In this document: piece by piece, positions 24,997 to 33,689 of the stretch
Layout: the number at the start of each line of letters is the position of its first letter
Numbering within the stretch: position 1 is the first letter of the stretch
DNA from: Anaerolineae bacterium
Lineage (GTDB): Bacteria; Chloroflexota; Anaerolineae; 4572-78; J111
DNA: 41,633 nt
Direction: 5' to 3'
NCBI GenBank assembly: GCA_020433785.1
Contig: JAGRCC010000232.1
Span: forward strand, 1-41,633
The notes under the pieces: model-generated
Told to the model about the DNA's origin: nothing
What the model saw: only the letters and a program-made list of their open reading frames with translations
Databases searched by the model: none
Position numbers and translations under genes: made by a program

Positions 24997-27900
24997 TTAT
25001 TTCACAATGACGGGTAAGAACATTTTACTAAGCGATGCCTTGCCACTAACATCAACCACCGTAGTTAAACTGGCGGTGGCCGATAGGCCCGGGTAGCTTT
25101 GTGACGTCACGGTGATGGTGGCTGTATCAGCCGCTTCGGTGGCAGCGTCGGCCGGGATCAGAACCAGCAGCTCGACCGGCTCGCTCTGGCCAAAGTCCAG
25201 CGGGCCGATAATCAGCTTGGTCAGATTTGCGCCTTGATTCAGGGGTGTCACGACCGGCCAATTGTTACCGCTAACATTCAGTTCATAGGTGTCGCTAAGA
25301 CTTAGCGTGTTGGTTAGGTGCAGGGTGTAAGCGACGCTGCTGCCGGGTTGGCCGACCTTGGTCTCAGCCGTTGGTGCTAAGGTTACGCCTGAGGGCGTGA
25401 TTGTCATCGTTACTGCAATCGGAGGCACGTTATAGGGCGTATCGGGCTTGAGCCGCAGCTCAGCCGCGTAGACTCCGGGCTGCATCACCTCGGCCACGTT
25501 GGCGTCAAACGTCACGGATATATCCTGAGTTGCGCCGGGGGCTAGCGTGCCGGTGTCGGGCGTAACGGACAACCACGGCACGTCGGGCGGTGGGCAGTCG
25601 GTTGGCCGGCCGGGGAAGGCAAAACAGATGGCCATCTCATCGGCCAGCACGGGCGCGTTGTAGCCATACTGTAAGCCGGTGGCGCTATTGCCTTGGATGC
25701 CTACGGTCGCCGATTGGCCTTGGTCGTAGTTGCTGTCGTCGAAGTTCACATCCTGATATTGGAACAACATGTTGCCATTTTCAAACAGAACAACCTGCCA
25801 AGTGACGGTTCCGGGCAGCTCGTAATGCCCAACCTGATAAAATTCAATCACCAGCCTAGAGTCGACCACCTGATAATAGACCGCCCCGGGGTCGATAACC
25901 AGATCATCCCAGAAGGGGGCAATGAACGTCTGAACGCCGAAATCATTGGGGTTTGGAATGGGATGGTTGATGAAGTCCTGATAATTATCTTCAAAGTAAA
26001 CGGTGCCGTTGGAGTCGATGGCCACCTCCGTATGATCCGTGCCGTAGAAGTTGAACGTAAACGGCAGGGTCAGCGGCCAGATATAACCATCGTCAATACC
26101 GGTTAGTTGGGTGATTTCGATGCCACTACCGCCGGCGGGCGGGGCGATTTCAAGCCAGTCATAACTTGGTCCGGCGGCTTCGTTGGAGTCGGCGTAGCGA
26201 TAGCCAAATGGATCGGGGTTACTGGCGGATAGGCTCGTGTCGGTCTCATGCGGCGGCCCGGCTTCGGTGCTTTTCTCGAGGGAACGGGTATGGCGCTGCC
26301 CGACGGCGTGCAGTCCAACTGAGACGGGCGGTGGGTCTGAGGAAACCGCACTGCCTGGACCTTCCTGAATAGTAAACGTCGTCGCCAAGTTTCCAACATT
26401 GGTTAGCGGAAACGACACCGTCTTTTGCTCGCCAAACTGCAAGGTGGCGGCCAGGTTCGGTGGTAGTTCGCCCAGCATGCCCGCAGGTAGATGAAAGTCT
26501 TGACGAAGCGTGTCATCTTCATCGACTGTAATCGTCTGACTTTGGGAGCCGTAGCCGCCCGTTGTGGTGGCCGCCATGGTGTAGGTGCCGGGCGGCGCAA
26601 ACAGTTGGTAAAATCCGTTACTATCGGTGGTAGTGCTGCCGATAGTCTCTGTGGCAATGTCCGCCCCGACCAGCGGCAAATTGGTATTGGCATCGTAGAC
26701 ATAGCCATAGACGTGACCCCCGGTAAGAGGAACACAACCCGTTTGAATCCCAACATCATCGACCAGCCAGCCCAGATAGTTATTATACTGGCTGTCCACA
26801 CTATCAAAGCGGAAACGAGCGATAACCTCTTGACCTAGGTAAGGTGTTAAATCGAAACTCGACCGGTACCATACCTCCTCAGTGTCGCCTTCGCCCAAGA
26901 TGTCCCAACTGCCCCCGCCATCGGCGGAAATCTCGATGGTGCGGTTATCCCAGTCACAGTTGCCGCCGCACTCGGTCTGCTCATAGCTGGAGAAGGCGAG
27001 GGCAGCTTGACCTGATGTGGGTAGGCTAATTGGCGTGGCCAAGGTGAGCGTGCCTTCAAAGGGGGAACTATCAGCATAGGTACAGCTATCGACCAGGCCA
27101 TAGTAAGCGGCCTGAGTTGGGCTGGGGAAGGGCATCGCCTGAGCGCCACAGGTATCTGCTTCAGCCTCCTGATGCCACAACCCGCTAGCTGTCCACTGGC
27201 TAAGACCTGCCTCGAAATCGTCGAAGAATTGGTAAGTGGGCGTGTAGCCGGGGGCCGTACAGGCGATGATATCCACCGTCAACTCGAAATCTTGGTTTTG
27301 GTCGCCCGTTAACGGCTCGATGTTGTAACTGAGCGGTGTATAGCCCGCACCGTTAGCCCGTATTTGAAAGATATAGCCGGTTCCGGCGGCCAAGCTGATG
27401 CTGTAGAAGCCGCTGACCGGATCTGTTGGCAGCGACTCGCCCGGATAGCCGTCGATGTCGATGATGGCGGAGAGCGGCCGGCCGGTGGTTGCGTCGGTCA
27501 CATAGCCACTGATGGTGTAGGCGTCAGCCGGGTCCAGGCTGATATCAAGGGTGGTGGTCGCGCCGGAAATAACCGTCACGTTGCCCATTTGAGCGGGCAG
27601 ATAGCCATATTTGGTCACGTCAACGGTGTACGTGCCGCTGAAAACCGTCGAGGTGTAAGTCCCTGAAACGTCGCTGGCCGTCTGCCAGGTTAAGGTGGGG
27701 CTTAGTGTGGCTTGAATCATGGCTTGACCAATTGGGCTTTGCGACTGCGTGTCGGTTACGGTTCCGGCCAGCGTCCCCGTGCCGCCAAAAATCCTGGCTT
27801 GCTGTACGGCAGCCAAGGCATCGATGGTCCCGTAGCCCCAGTCGTTGTTGGGACCGGACCCGTAATCGCCGCCACAGTTTGAGCCAGTCTGGCCGTTGAG

Positions 27901-29319
27901 GGGCACACTGGTATCGAGGATGATTTGGATAGACTCATTAACCTGGCCTCGTAAGCCGGGGTTGGCCGACCAGAGCAGGCCAATCAGGCCGGTAACGTGG
28001 GGACCGGCCATGCTGGTGCCGCTCCAGCCGCCTTCATAGCCACCTCCCGGAATGCTGGAGCGAATATTCTCGCCGGGGGCCATGACATCGGGAATGAACT
28101 CATCGGGGAAGAGGGCGGATTGGCCCCGGCTGCTGAAATAGGTTAGGGTGCCGGGTAGATTGCCGCTAGCGTGATCGACCGAGCCGGTGGTCAGGCTTTG
28201 CTGATAGTCGCCCGGCGAACGCAGCGTTGAACAATCCGGACCCTCGTTCCCGGCCGAAACTTCCACCACAATCCCGGCTGCTTGCAGCGCGGCAATCTCG
28301 TCTTCGAATTGGGGTTGATTGCCGAGCCAATACCCCCAAGAGTTATTGATCGCGTCGGGGGCTAAAGCGGGGCTTGGATTGGCCCCGGTCAAATCCCACG
28401 GCGCCAGGTCCCATTCAAAACATTCAATGAACGTAGCATCGGTACCACCGCCAGCATCATCCATATTCTTGCAGTGGATAGTTTTACTGCCCGGGGCAAC
28501 ACCAATTTGGTTGCCGGCCCCGTCGCTGCCGACCATGGTTCCGGTGGTGTGGGTGCCGTGACCGTAACCATCGCCGGGAGCGTTGGGATAAGTGCCGGTC
28601 GCGTCCCACCAACTGTAGTTGTGATCGACGGTCGTACCGTTCCAGCCGCGATACTGGTTGATCAGGGCCGGATGGTCCCAATCCAAGCCGGTGTCATTGC
28701 CGGCCAATACAACGCCGCGGCCATCGTATCCCAAGGCCCAAGCCTCATCCGCCCTGATAAAGCTGATGTTTGACTCAAGCGCCGCGACTTTCGGCGTTGA
28801 GGCGCGGTTGATCCTTGGTCTTTCAAGCTGGTAGGGATGGTTGGCCGTAATTCGGGCTACATCCGGCCGAGCGGCCAGATTGAGTACGGTGTTTTGGTTT
28901 CCGCCCTGGACCAGAATTTTATTGGCGATGTAAAACGGTTGATACCGCAAATTCTGCCGGTCGAGTTCTTGGCGCAGCGCTTTCTGGCTTTGCGCGGCGG
29001 TGTCGCGCAGGGTCTCGAAGACAAAGCGGCCCTTTTCCGCCTTGGTCGGCAAGGCGTCGGCCGGACTGAGGTCGGCCTTGTCGGTCAACCAAACAAAGAA
29101 TTCAGTCTGCCCGTTGGCGGCTAAGTCGGTCAGTAGTGAGGCTTCAATCTTGGCTAAAGAGTCAGCCTGAGCCGAGGGACGGTAGGGCGCTGGATGATTT
29201 TGAGGTGCGTTCGGCTTGAGATTGACGGCTTCTACCTTGCCTGGCCAGCTTAGCGTGACCAATAAAGTGGTAACCACCAAACTTAATTGAAGTATGATCC
29301 AAATTTTATGACGTGACAT
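24997..29319 (-). CDS. Large secreted subtilisin-like (S8) protease with carboxypeptidase-regulatory-like repeats
   Basis: 1440 aa. A signal peptide (about 1-31) is followed by an inhibitor-like propeptide (about 50-165) and the S8 domain. Its triad is Asp209 in AGNDTG, His254 in GHGTHTTG and Ser436 in GTSMAGPHV. Several Ig-like carboxypeptidase-regulatory modules follow (about 515-600, 605-685 and 860-935), with a jelly-roll-like section around 700-850 and C-terminal beta domains. The last residues, MFLPVIVK, are hydrophobic and then basic, a tail seen on many exported Anaerolineae proteins and perhaps a sorting signal. The ATG follows AGGGGG. The stop is only two bases from the converging beta-amylase stop. 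It probably degrades extracellular protein. Confidence 0.93.
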   Translation of the reverse strand: MSRHKIWIILQLSLVVTTLLVTLSWPGKVEAVNLKPNAPQNHPAPYRPSAQADSLAKIEASLLTDLAANGQTEFFVWLTDKADLSPADALPTKAEKGRFVFETLRDTAAQSQKALRQELDRQNLRYQPFYIANKILVQGGNQNTVLNLAARPDVARITANHPYQLERPRINRASTPKVAALESNISFIRADEAWALGYDGRGVVLAGNDTGLDWDHPALINQYRGWNGTTVDHNYSWWDATGTYPNAPGDGYGHGTHTTGTMVGSDGAGNQIGVAPGSKTIHCKNMDDAGGGTDATFIECFEWDLAPWDLTGANPSPALAPDAINNSWGYWLGNQPQFEDEIAALQAAGIVVEVSAGNEGPDCSTLRSPGDYQQSLTTGSVDHASGNLPGTLTYFSSRGQSALFPDEFIPDVMAPGENIRSSIPGGGYEGGWSGTSMAGPHVTGLIGLLWSANPGLRGQVNESIQIILDTSVPLNGQTGSNCGGDYGSGPNNDWGYGTIDALAAVQQARIFGGTGTLAGTVTDTQSQSPIGQAMIQATLSPTLTWQTASDVSGTYTSTVFSGTYTVDVTKYGYLPAQMGNVTVISGATTTLDISLDPADAYTISGYVTDATTGRPLSAIIDIDGYPGESLPTDPVSGFYSISLAAGTGYIFQIRANGAGYTPLSYNIEPLTGDQNQDFELTVDIIACTAPGYTPTYQFFDDFEAGLSQWTASGLWHQEAEADTCGAQAMPFPSPTQAAYYGLVDSCTYADSSPFEGTLTLATPISLPTSGQAALAFSSYEQTECGGNCDWDNRTIEISADGGGSWDILGEGDTEEVWYRSSFDLTPYLGQEVIARFRFDSVDSQYNNYLGWLVDDVGIQTGCVPLTGGHVYGYVYDANTNLPLVGADIATETIGSTTTDSNGFYQLFAPPGTYTMAATTTGGYGSQSQTITVDEDDTLRQDFHLPAGMLGELPPNLAATLQFGEQKTVSFPLTNVGNLATTFTIQEGPGSAVSSDPPPVSVGLHAVGQRHTRSLEKSTEAGPPHETDTSLSASNPDPFGYRYADSNEAAGPSYDWLEIAPPAGGSGIEITQLTGIDDGYIWPLTLPFTFNFYGTDHTEVAIDSNGTVYFEDNYQDFINHPIPNPNDFGVQTFIAPFWDDLVIDPGAVYYQVVDSRLVIEFYQVGHYELPGTVTWQVVLFENGNMLFQYQDVNFDDSNYDQGQSATVGIQGNSATGLQYGYNAPVLADEMAICFAFPGRPTDCPPPDVPWLSVTPDTGTLAPGATQDISVTFDANVAEVMQPGVYAAELRLKPDTPYNVPPIAVTMTITPSGVTLAPTAETKVGQPGSSVAYTLHLTNTLSLSDTYELNVSGNNWPVVTPLNQGANLTKLIIGPLDFGQSEPVELLVLIPADAATEAADTATITVTSQSYPGLSATASLTTVVDVSGKASLSKMFLPVIVK

Positions 29320-29470
29320 AGGTTGATTCCCCCTAAATTTCTATTTGGTTAACCGTGCTGAAATTTAGGGTATCAATAAACCTTTGATGAGTCTTGTCAT
29401 AAAGGCTCCAAAATTGCGCCAAATTCCTCCAACTCTGGTAGGCCCTGGACCTTAATGTGTTCAGTTGTCG

Positions 29471-29624
29471 TATTTAACCCAAGTTGCCACCCATCAGACC
29501 TGACAGGTTTTGGGATTACCGTTCAGAGAAAAATTAGGCCAATTCGGCCAATTTAGCCGCATTAAGGCCCATTTGAAAACCTGTCAGGTCTTGTTCGCGG
29601 ACAGGTAGCAACTTGAGTTATTTA
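29471..29624. repeat. Nested inverted-repeat element with AGACCTGACAGGTTTT arms
   Basis: AGACCTGACAGGTTTT at 29496-29511 is the exact reverse complement of 29576-29591. Outside it, AACCCAAGTTGCCACC (29477-29492) pairs with GGTAGCAACTTGAGTT (29603-29618) with two mismatches, and the flanking AT bases continue the pairing. The whole 154-bp unit can fold as one long hairpin and looks like a non-autonomous mobile palindrome. Confidence 0.65.
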
Positions 29625-29658
29625 ATAGAACCGATTGTTGTTGGCCATAGAAGGCTTC

Positions 29659-29720
29659 GTTGTATCCGATACCACAGAGCGTTCTATACCTATGAAACGC
29701 TCTGTGGTATCGGATGCAAC
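29659..29720. repeat. Long hairpin, 25-bp stem with one mismatch
   Basis: The arm at 29659-29683 pairs with 29696-29720 with one mismatch and a 12-base loop. The words ATCCGATACCACAGAGCGTT and its complement are seen. It shares the AACGCTC/GAGCGTT core with the next hairpin, so the two may belong to one repeat family. Confidence 0.65.
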
Positions 29721-29761
29721 ACCCCGTTTCAGCTAATGGAACAAAGCTGAGATAGACCTAA

Positions 29762-29794
29762 AACGCTCCGTAGGTAGACCACCTACGGAGCGTT
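29762..29794 (-). terminator. Strong hairpin downstream of the HU-like gene, possible terminator
   Basis: AACGCTCCGTAGGT at 29762-29775 and ACCTACGGAGCGTT at 29781-29794 form a perfect 14-bp stem with a 5-base loop. On the minus strand the stem ends in GTTTTAGG, a short T-run, about 60 bases past the stop of the gene at 29856-30578. It could end the minus-strand cluster transcript. Its shared core with the hairpin at 29659-29720 also allows a repeat-element origin. Confidence 0.45.
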
Positions 29795-29855
29795 GCTGGA
29801 CTTAGAACAGATGGGGATAAGAGATTAGCTGAAGGGGGCGAGCCCGGAGGGGGGG

Positions 29856-30578
29856 CTACCGCACCTGCAGACTTTGGTGGTAGCTGCCACTGCGTAGGTC
29901 ATCCACGCCAAAGATGGCTCGCATCTCTAGCATGTAATCGCCGGGCGGTACGTCGTCGGGTACGCGGAAAATAAGCTGGCTTTTGGTGGCCAGGCTGTAA
30001 TGCTCAACCCGGATCGCCTCGGCAGTTTGCGGGCTGGCACCCTTGACCGGCACGATAAATAGCCCCTGGCGGGGATCGCTTTGGTCAAAGGCCAGGTGAC
30101 GGCCTTTGAGCTTGGCGGTATAGGTGGGCGTCAACACCGTATCGGGATCGCTGCCGTGCTGGTTGTGGTAGTGGTGTAACTGGGGTGTGGGGGTAACAGC
30201 CGCTTTCTTGGTGAGCCGGGCCTGGCTTTTAACCGTGCGCTGAAACTTGCAGGTTGGCTTAACGCAGACTCGCAGCTTATGCCGGTTGGCATCAAACTTA
30301 TCTGCTTCATCGATGAAGTTGCCGCGCAGGGACAATGAGAAAATGATCAGCCCGGTATTGATGTTGTCCCCCTCCAGCAGCCGTTTGATCACGGTGCGAT
30401 TAAAATCCTGGATCAGGCCGACCATATCAGCCGGCGTCAGGCTGGAGTGGCGAAACTCCATCTCGGCGATGATATCCTTCAAATCCAGGCTGCGAACCGG
30501 CTCAATCATCGCACGGTAGTAACCCTGTTTTTTGCGGACGGGGTTGGGGTGCAGTTTATAGGTGATTTTGTGGGTCAT
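29856..30578 (-). CDS. HU-like DNA-binding protein with DUF4469-type C-terminal domain
   Basis: 240 aa. The first 125 residues follow the HU/IHF-like pattern of the HU-HIG type proteins: YRAMIEPVRSLDLKDIIAEM, a helix with GLIQDFNRTVIKRLLEGDNINTG broken by a turn, and LSLRGNFIDEADKFDANRHKLRV. The last 95 residues (KLKGRHLAFDQ to QSLQVR) form a beta domain like DUF4469, which usually accompanies such proteins in Bacteroidota. A His/Gln-rich linker joins them. GGAGG lies about ten bases before the ATG. It is 131 bases after the CHAT-TPR gene on the same strand. Binding to DNA is expected from the family but not shown. Confidence 0.8.
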   Translation of the reverse strand: MTHKITYKLHPNPVRKKQGYYRAMIEPVRSLDLKDIIAEMEFRHSSLTPADMVGLIQDFNRTVIKRLLEGDNINTGLIIFSLSLRGNFIDEADKFDANRHKLRVCVKPTCKFQRTVKSQARLTKKAAVTPTPQLHHYHNQHGSDPDTVLTPTYTAKLKGRHLAFDQSDPRQGLFIVPVKGASPQTAEAIRVEHYSLATKSQLIFRVPDDVPPGDYMLEMRAIFGVDDLRSGSYHQSLQVR

Positions 30579-30709
30579 TAGATGGTGGCCTCCGTTTAAT
30601 TAGAAATCGTTAAGAAACTTAATATTCTAAAGATACACGATTTCAGCCCGGAATTAAAGGGACAAAAGTCACTAATCTGTTGCCCAAAGGTACTTTAGAA
30701 GTCCGATCA

Positions 30710-33592
30710 TCACCTGTTCAGTCGTTTCACTGCCATTCCCGTTAAGCCCAGGGCAAAGATGATCAGCAAGTTTAGGCAGTTACCGCTAAACTGGTCCTGG
30801 TTATCCGTGAATGGTTCGGACGTAGGAGGATGATTGTCGTTTGCCGCCTCAGTGAGGCTGTTATCGCGGCCCGTTGGTTCTGGCTGAGCCGTGGAGCAAT
30901 ATAGCTGCGGCTCAATCTGGCCCGGGTCGCCGCTCAATACAAAACCTGACCAGTAGTAGGGATGGGGGTGCTCAGCTCGCACCTCGATTTGGGCCTGCCG
31001 CAGGGCCTCGGCTTGGCCCCACCCACCCTTAAGGTGAGTGTAAAACCGCGCCATCAACATCGAGGTTGACTCATCCTCGATGGGCCACAAACTGGCCATG
31101 ACGCAGGGCGTACCGGCGAAGAGGAGCGCCCGGGTGAGGCCAACCAGTTCGTCCCCTTGACTTAGATCGCCCAGATTGGTATTGCAAGCGCTAAGAACGA
31201 CCAGGTCGGCCTGGTGCAGGTTGAGGCTGTAAACTTCGTCGACCGTCAGCCAGCCATCGTTTTCATCATCCGGGGCCAGGGCGATCAGGGAGTTGAGCGG
31301 AGCGACTGCATTGAATTGGCCGTGGGCGGCGAGGTGGACGATGTTGGCTTTGCCAACTTGCTCCCGCACAGCGCTTTCGGTGGCGGCTTCGCCGATGAGC
31401 GGCTCGACACCGAACAGTTTAGCAATGACTTTAGCTTCTTTTTCAGCGAAAGGTAGCGACCGGAGCGAACCTCGGGTGATAGCCAACGAGGCAATCGTCT
31501 CATAATCGGCGGTAGTGGGATTGCCGACCACTAAGGCTGAGGGCTGAAGGCTGAGGGCTGAAGGGTTGGTGTTGGCTAATATAAAGGGCAAGGCGCTGGC
31601 GCTAGGTAAAACAGTTAGCGTGTAGTCATCGATGAGATAATGTTGGCCATCGGTCAGGGCGGCGAAGGGGAGATAGTGAAGCTGCTGGTGGGGGATGATG
31701 GCTAAATGGGGGGTGTTTAGATGGTCTTTAAGCGGTGCAATCACCATTTCGTATAAGTCTATGGCGCTGGTAGGATGGGCGGCAGAGAGGTCGGTAAACG
31801 CGCGGAAGGCGTTGATTTTGTCGGCTACTGCGGCCGGACCAACCTCCAAAGCGACCGTTTCAAAGCTGTGGCGGGTTAGGATAAAGGCCAGGATGTGGTC
31901 TTCGAGCAGGTAATATGAGACCAGCGTAGTTTGGTCAGCCAACAGGGGCTGCACCTGGCTTACTTCCAGGGTGTGAGCGGTAGAGCGGGTTGTTTCGTCC
32001 ACGGGCCGGCCGCTGCCGGACTCGATAGCGCTTAAAACGGCGGCATAGCCCTGTTGATCCAACAAACGGTCATCTATGCTGTCACCTAACTGCACTTGCC
32101 CTGTGACCAGTGAGTCAAGAAAGGCTCTGGCCCGGCCACGTTCGCTAACGAAAAAAGCTTGAGTGTTGTGACCTTCTTGAAAATACAGTTCGACAGCCGC
32201 ATCATATAGTTCGGAATAGCGCCCAATAAAGCCGGCTCGACCGGCTTCGCTGCCGGCAGTAGCCCGGATCGTTTCGAGCAGGTCCATTGCCGCTGTGTAG
32301 TTGGCTAAGGCCTCGGTGGAGCGCCCCTGAGCTTTGTGAACCAAGGCCATATTGGTGAGAATACCGGCTTCGCTGGCCGGCAGGCCCGCCCTGCGCGCGA
32401 TGGTCAAGGCCAGGGTGAATTTTTCCAGCGCGGCCTCGTAACGCTCCTCGTGGTTGAGCGTCCGGCCAAGACCGGATAGGGCCGCAATCTCAATACTGGG
32501 GGATTGTTGTTCCTGCGCTATCTTCAGGGCTTTCTGGAAATATGTTGATGCCCTGGTGTAATCGCCTTGGTACTCGTACACAACGGCCATGTTGTTGAGG
32601 GTGTTGCCTTCAGCCAAGCGGTGATTTAATTGGCGTTGAATCACCAATGCCTGTTGGTAAACCTGGAGCGCCGCCTCAAATTGGCGTTGGAGGCGCAGGA
32701 TTTCACCTTGGTTGTTGAGGGCAGTCGCCACGCCGCGAGGGTCGGCCAGTTGGTCTCGAATAGCTTGGACACGCTCCAGGTTTTTCAATGCCTCGTCATA
32801 ACGCCATTGATAGCGATAAACCGTGGCGATGCCATTCAGGGCGGCGCTCTCACCATCTAGATTTTTTTCGGCTTTGGCTGTCGCCAGGGCTTGGTTAAAT
32901 AACGCCATAGCATCGCCCAGCCGGCCTTGGGCCAGATAAACGGCGGCAATGTTGTTATACGCCTCACCTTCGCCCCAACGATATGGCACGTTCTGAAAAC
33001 AGGCCAGCGCCGCCCGGAACTGGGCCAGAGCTTCGGGAAAGCTGCCCTTGTTATAGGCCATCATACCGGCGTAATTTTGCTCTTGACAAGGCGCAGCTCG
33101 CAGGTCGATACCGGTCAGACGCAGTTCATACGGCGTTGAAACATCCAGATAGTTCCGGTAAAGCACCATCGCCCCTAAACAGTCTCGTACAAGGGCGGTG
33201 TACATCCCGGGGAGAAGGTCAAATGTGCGGGCTTCGCCCGGTGCGATCAGGTCTCCTTGCAGCCATTCAAGAAAGCCATCCGTTTGCCGGACGGGTGAAA
33301 GGTAGACGCGGCAAATGGGTCTATCAATTTCATTGATTAGGGTAAAAGGCAGGGTTGACTCTGGCTGCGCCGTTCCTGGATTCTGAGCGGCCGGCACGGT
33401 CATCGTTAGCGCACCAGTTTTCTGCAACGGGAGCGAGGTCGCGTCGGCAACATCAGGCGAATTCATCGAGACTATCGGCGGGAAAGGAATACCCCACCGG
33501 GATGGGCGTGGCCAGTCGTGAAGCGAACTGGCGATCCCGCCAATGAATAAGGCTATCGGAATGACCATAAGAAGCTGGGCTTTGCTAGGCAT
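30710..33592 (-). CDS. Membrane TPR-CHAT protein
   Basis: 960 aa from ATG 33592, chosen because GGGGAG lies eight bases upstream; a TTG at 33661 would add 23 residues without such a site. A membrane helix (about 5-24) is followed by a beta-rich domain (about 50-150) and six or more TPR units (about 165-480) with phrases such as GEAYNNIAAVYLAQGRLGDA. A CHAT domain (about 600-880) has His757 in HLAAHGQF and Cys803 in VLSACNTNLGD. A second membrane helix sits near the C-terminus (LLIIFALGLTGMAV). TPRs probably recruit partners or substrates to the protease domain. A 14-bp tandem repeat lies inside the gene at 31533-31564. Confidence 0.92.
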   Translation of the reverse strand: MPSKAQLLMVIPIALFIGGIASSLHDWPRPSRWGIPFPPIVSMNSPDVADATSLPLQKTGALTMTVPAAQNPGTAQPESTLPFTLINEIDRPICRVYLSPVRQTDGFLEWLQGDLIAPGEARTFDLLPGMYTALVRDCLGAMVLYRNYLDVSTPYELRLTGIDLRAAPCQEQNYAGMMAYNKGSFPEALAQFRAALACFQNVPYRWGEGEAYNNIAAVYLAQGRLGDAMALFNQALATAKAEKNLDGESAALNGIATVYRYQWRYDEALKNLERVQAIRDQLADPRGVATALNNQGEILRLQRQFEAALQVYQQALVIQRQLNHRLAEGNTLNNMAVVYEYQGDYTRASTYFQKALKIAQEQQSPSIEIAALSGLGRTLNHEERYEAALEKFTLALTIARRAGLPASEAGILTNMALVHKAQGRSTEALANYTAAMDLLETIRATAGSEAGRAGFIGRYSELYDAAVELYFQEGHNTQAFFVSERGRARAFLDSLVTGQVQLGDSIDDRLLDQQGYAAVLSAIESGSGRPVDETTRSTAHTLEVSQVQPLLADQTTLVSYYLLEDHILAFILTRHSFETVALEVGPAAVADKINAFRAFTDLSAAHPTSAIDLYEMVIAPLKDHLNTPHLAIIPHQQLHYLPFAALTDGQHYLIDDYTLTVLPSASALPFILANTNPSALSLQPSALVVGNPTTADYETIASLAITRGSLRSLPFAEKEAKVIAKLFGVEPLIGEAATESAVREQVGKANIVHLAAHGQFNAVAPLNSLIALAPDDENDGWLTVDEVYSLNLHQADLVVLSACNTNLGDLSQGDELVGLTRALLFAGTPCVMASLWPIEDESTSMLMARFYTHLKGGWGQAEALRQAQIEVRAEHPHPYYWSGFVLSGDPGQIEPQLYCSTAQPEPTGRDNSLTEAANDNHPPTSEPFTDNQDQFSGNCLNLLIIFALGLTGMAVKRLNR
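31533..31564. repeat. 14-bp tandem repeat inside the TPR-CHAT gene
   Basis: AAGGCTGAGGGCTG is repeated 2.3 times, encoding PSALSLQPSAL on the minus strand within the CHAT domain. The unit length is not a multiple of three, so gain or loss of one copy would shift the frame. The same GGCTGA words form dispersed simple repeats in many bacterial genomes. Confidence 0.7.
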
Positions 33593-33689
33593 CGCTGGTC
33601 TCCCCAAATTTTGAACAATGGCTGGCTCGGGGAGAAGAGGGGCGGCTTCCCTTCTACCCAACCGGCTGACGGTTCAGAATGGCGCCGGG

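Larger units (their letters stand above)
29320..29855. other. 536-bp repeat-rich intergenic region
   Basis: The region lies between two minus-strand genes and holds three hairpin-forming elements: 29471-29624, 29659-29720 and 29762-29794. No protein frame is credible. The promoter of the subtilase must lie within about 29320-29470, but no strong match was found. Confidence 0.6.
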
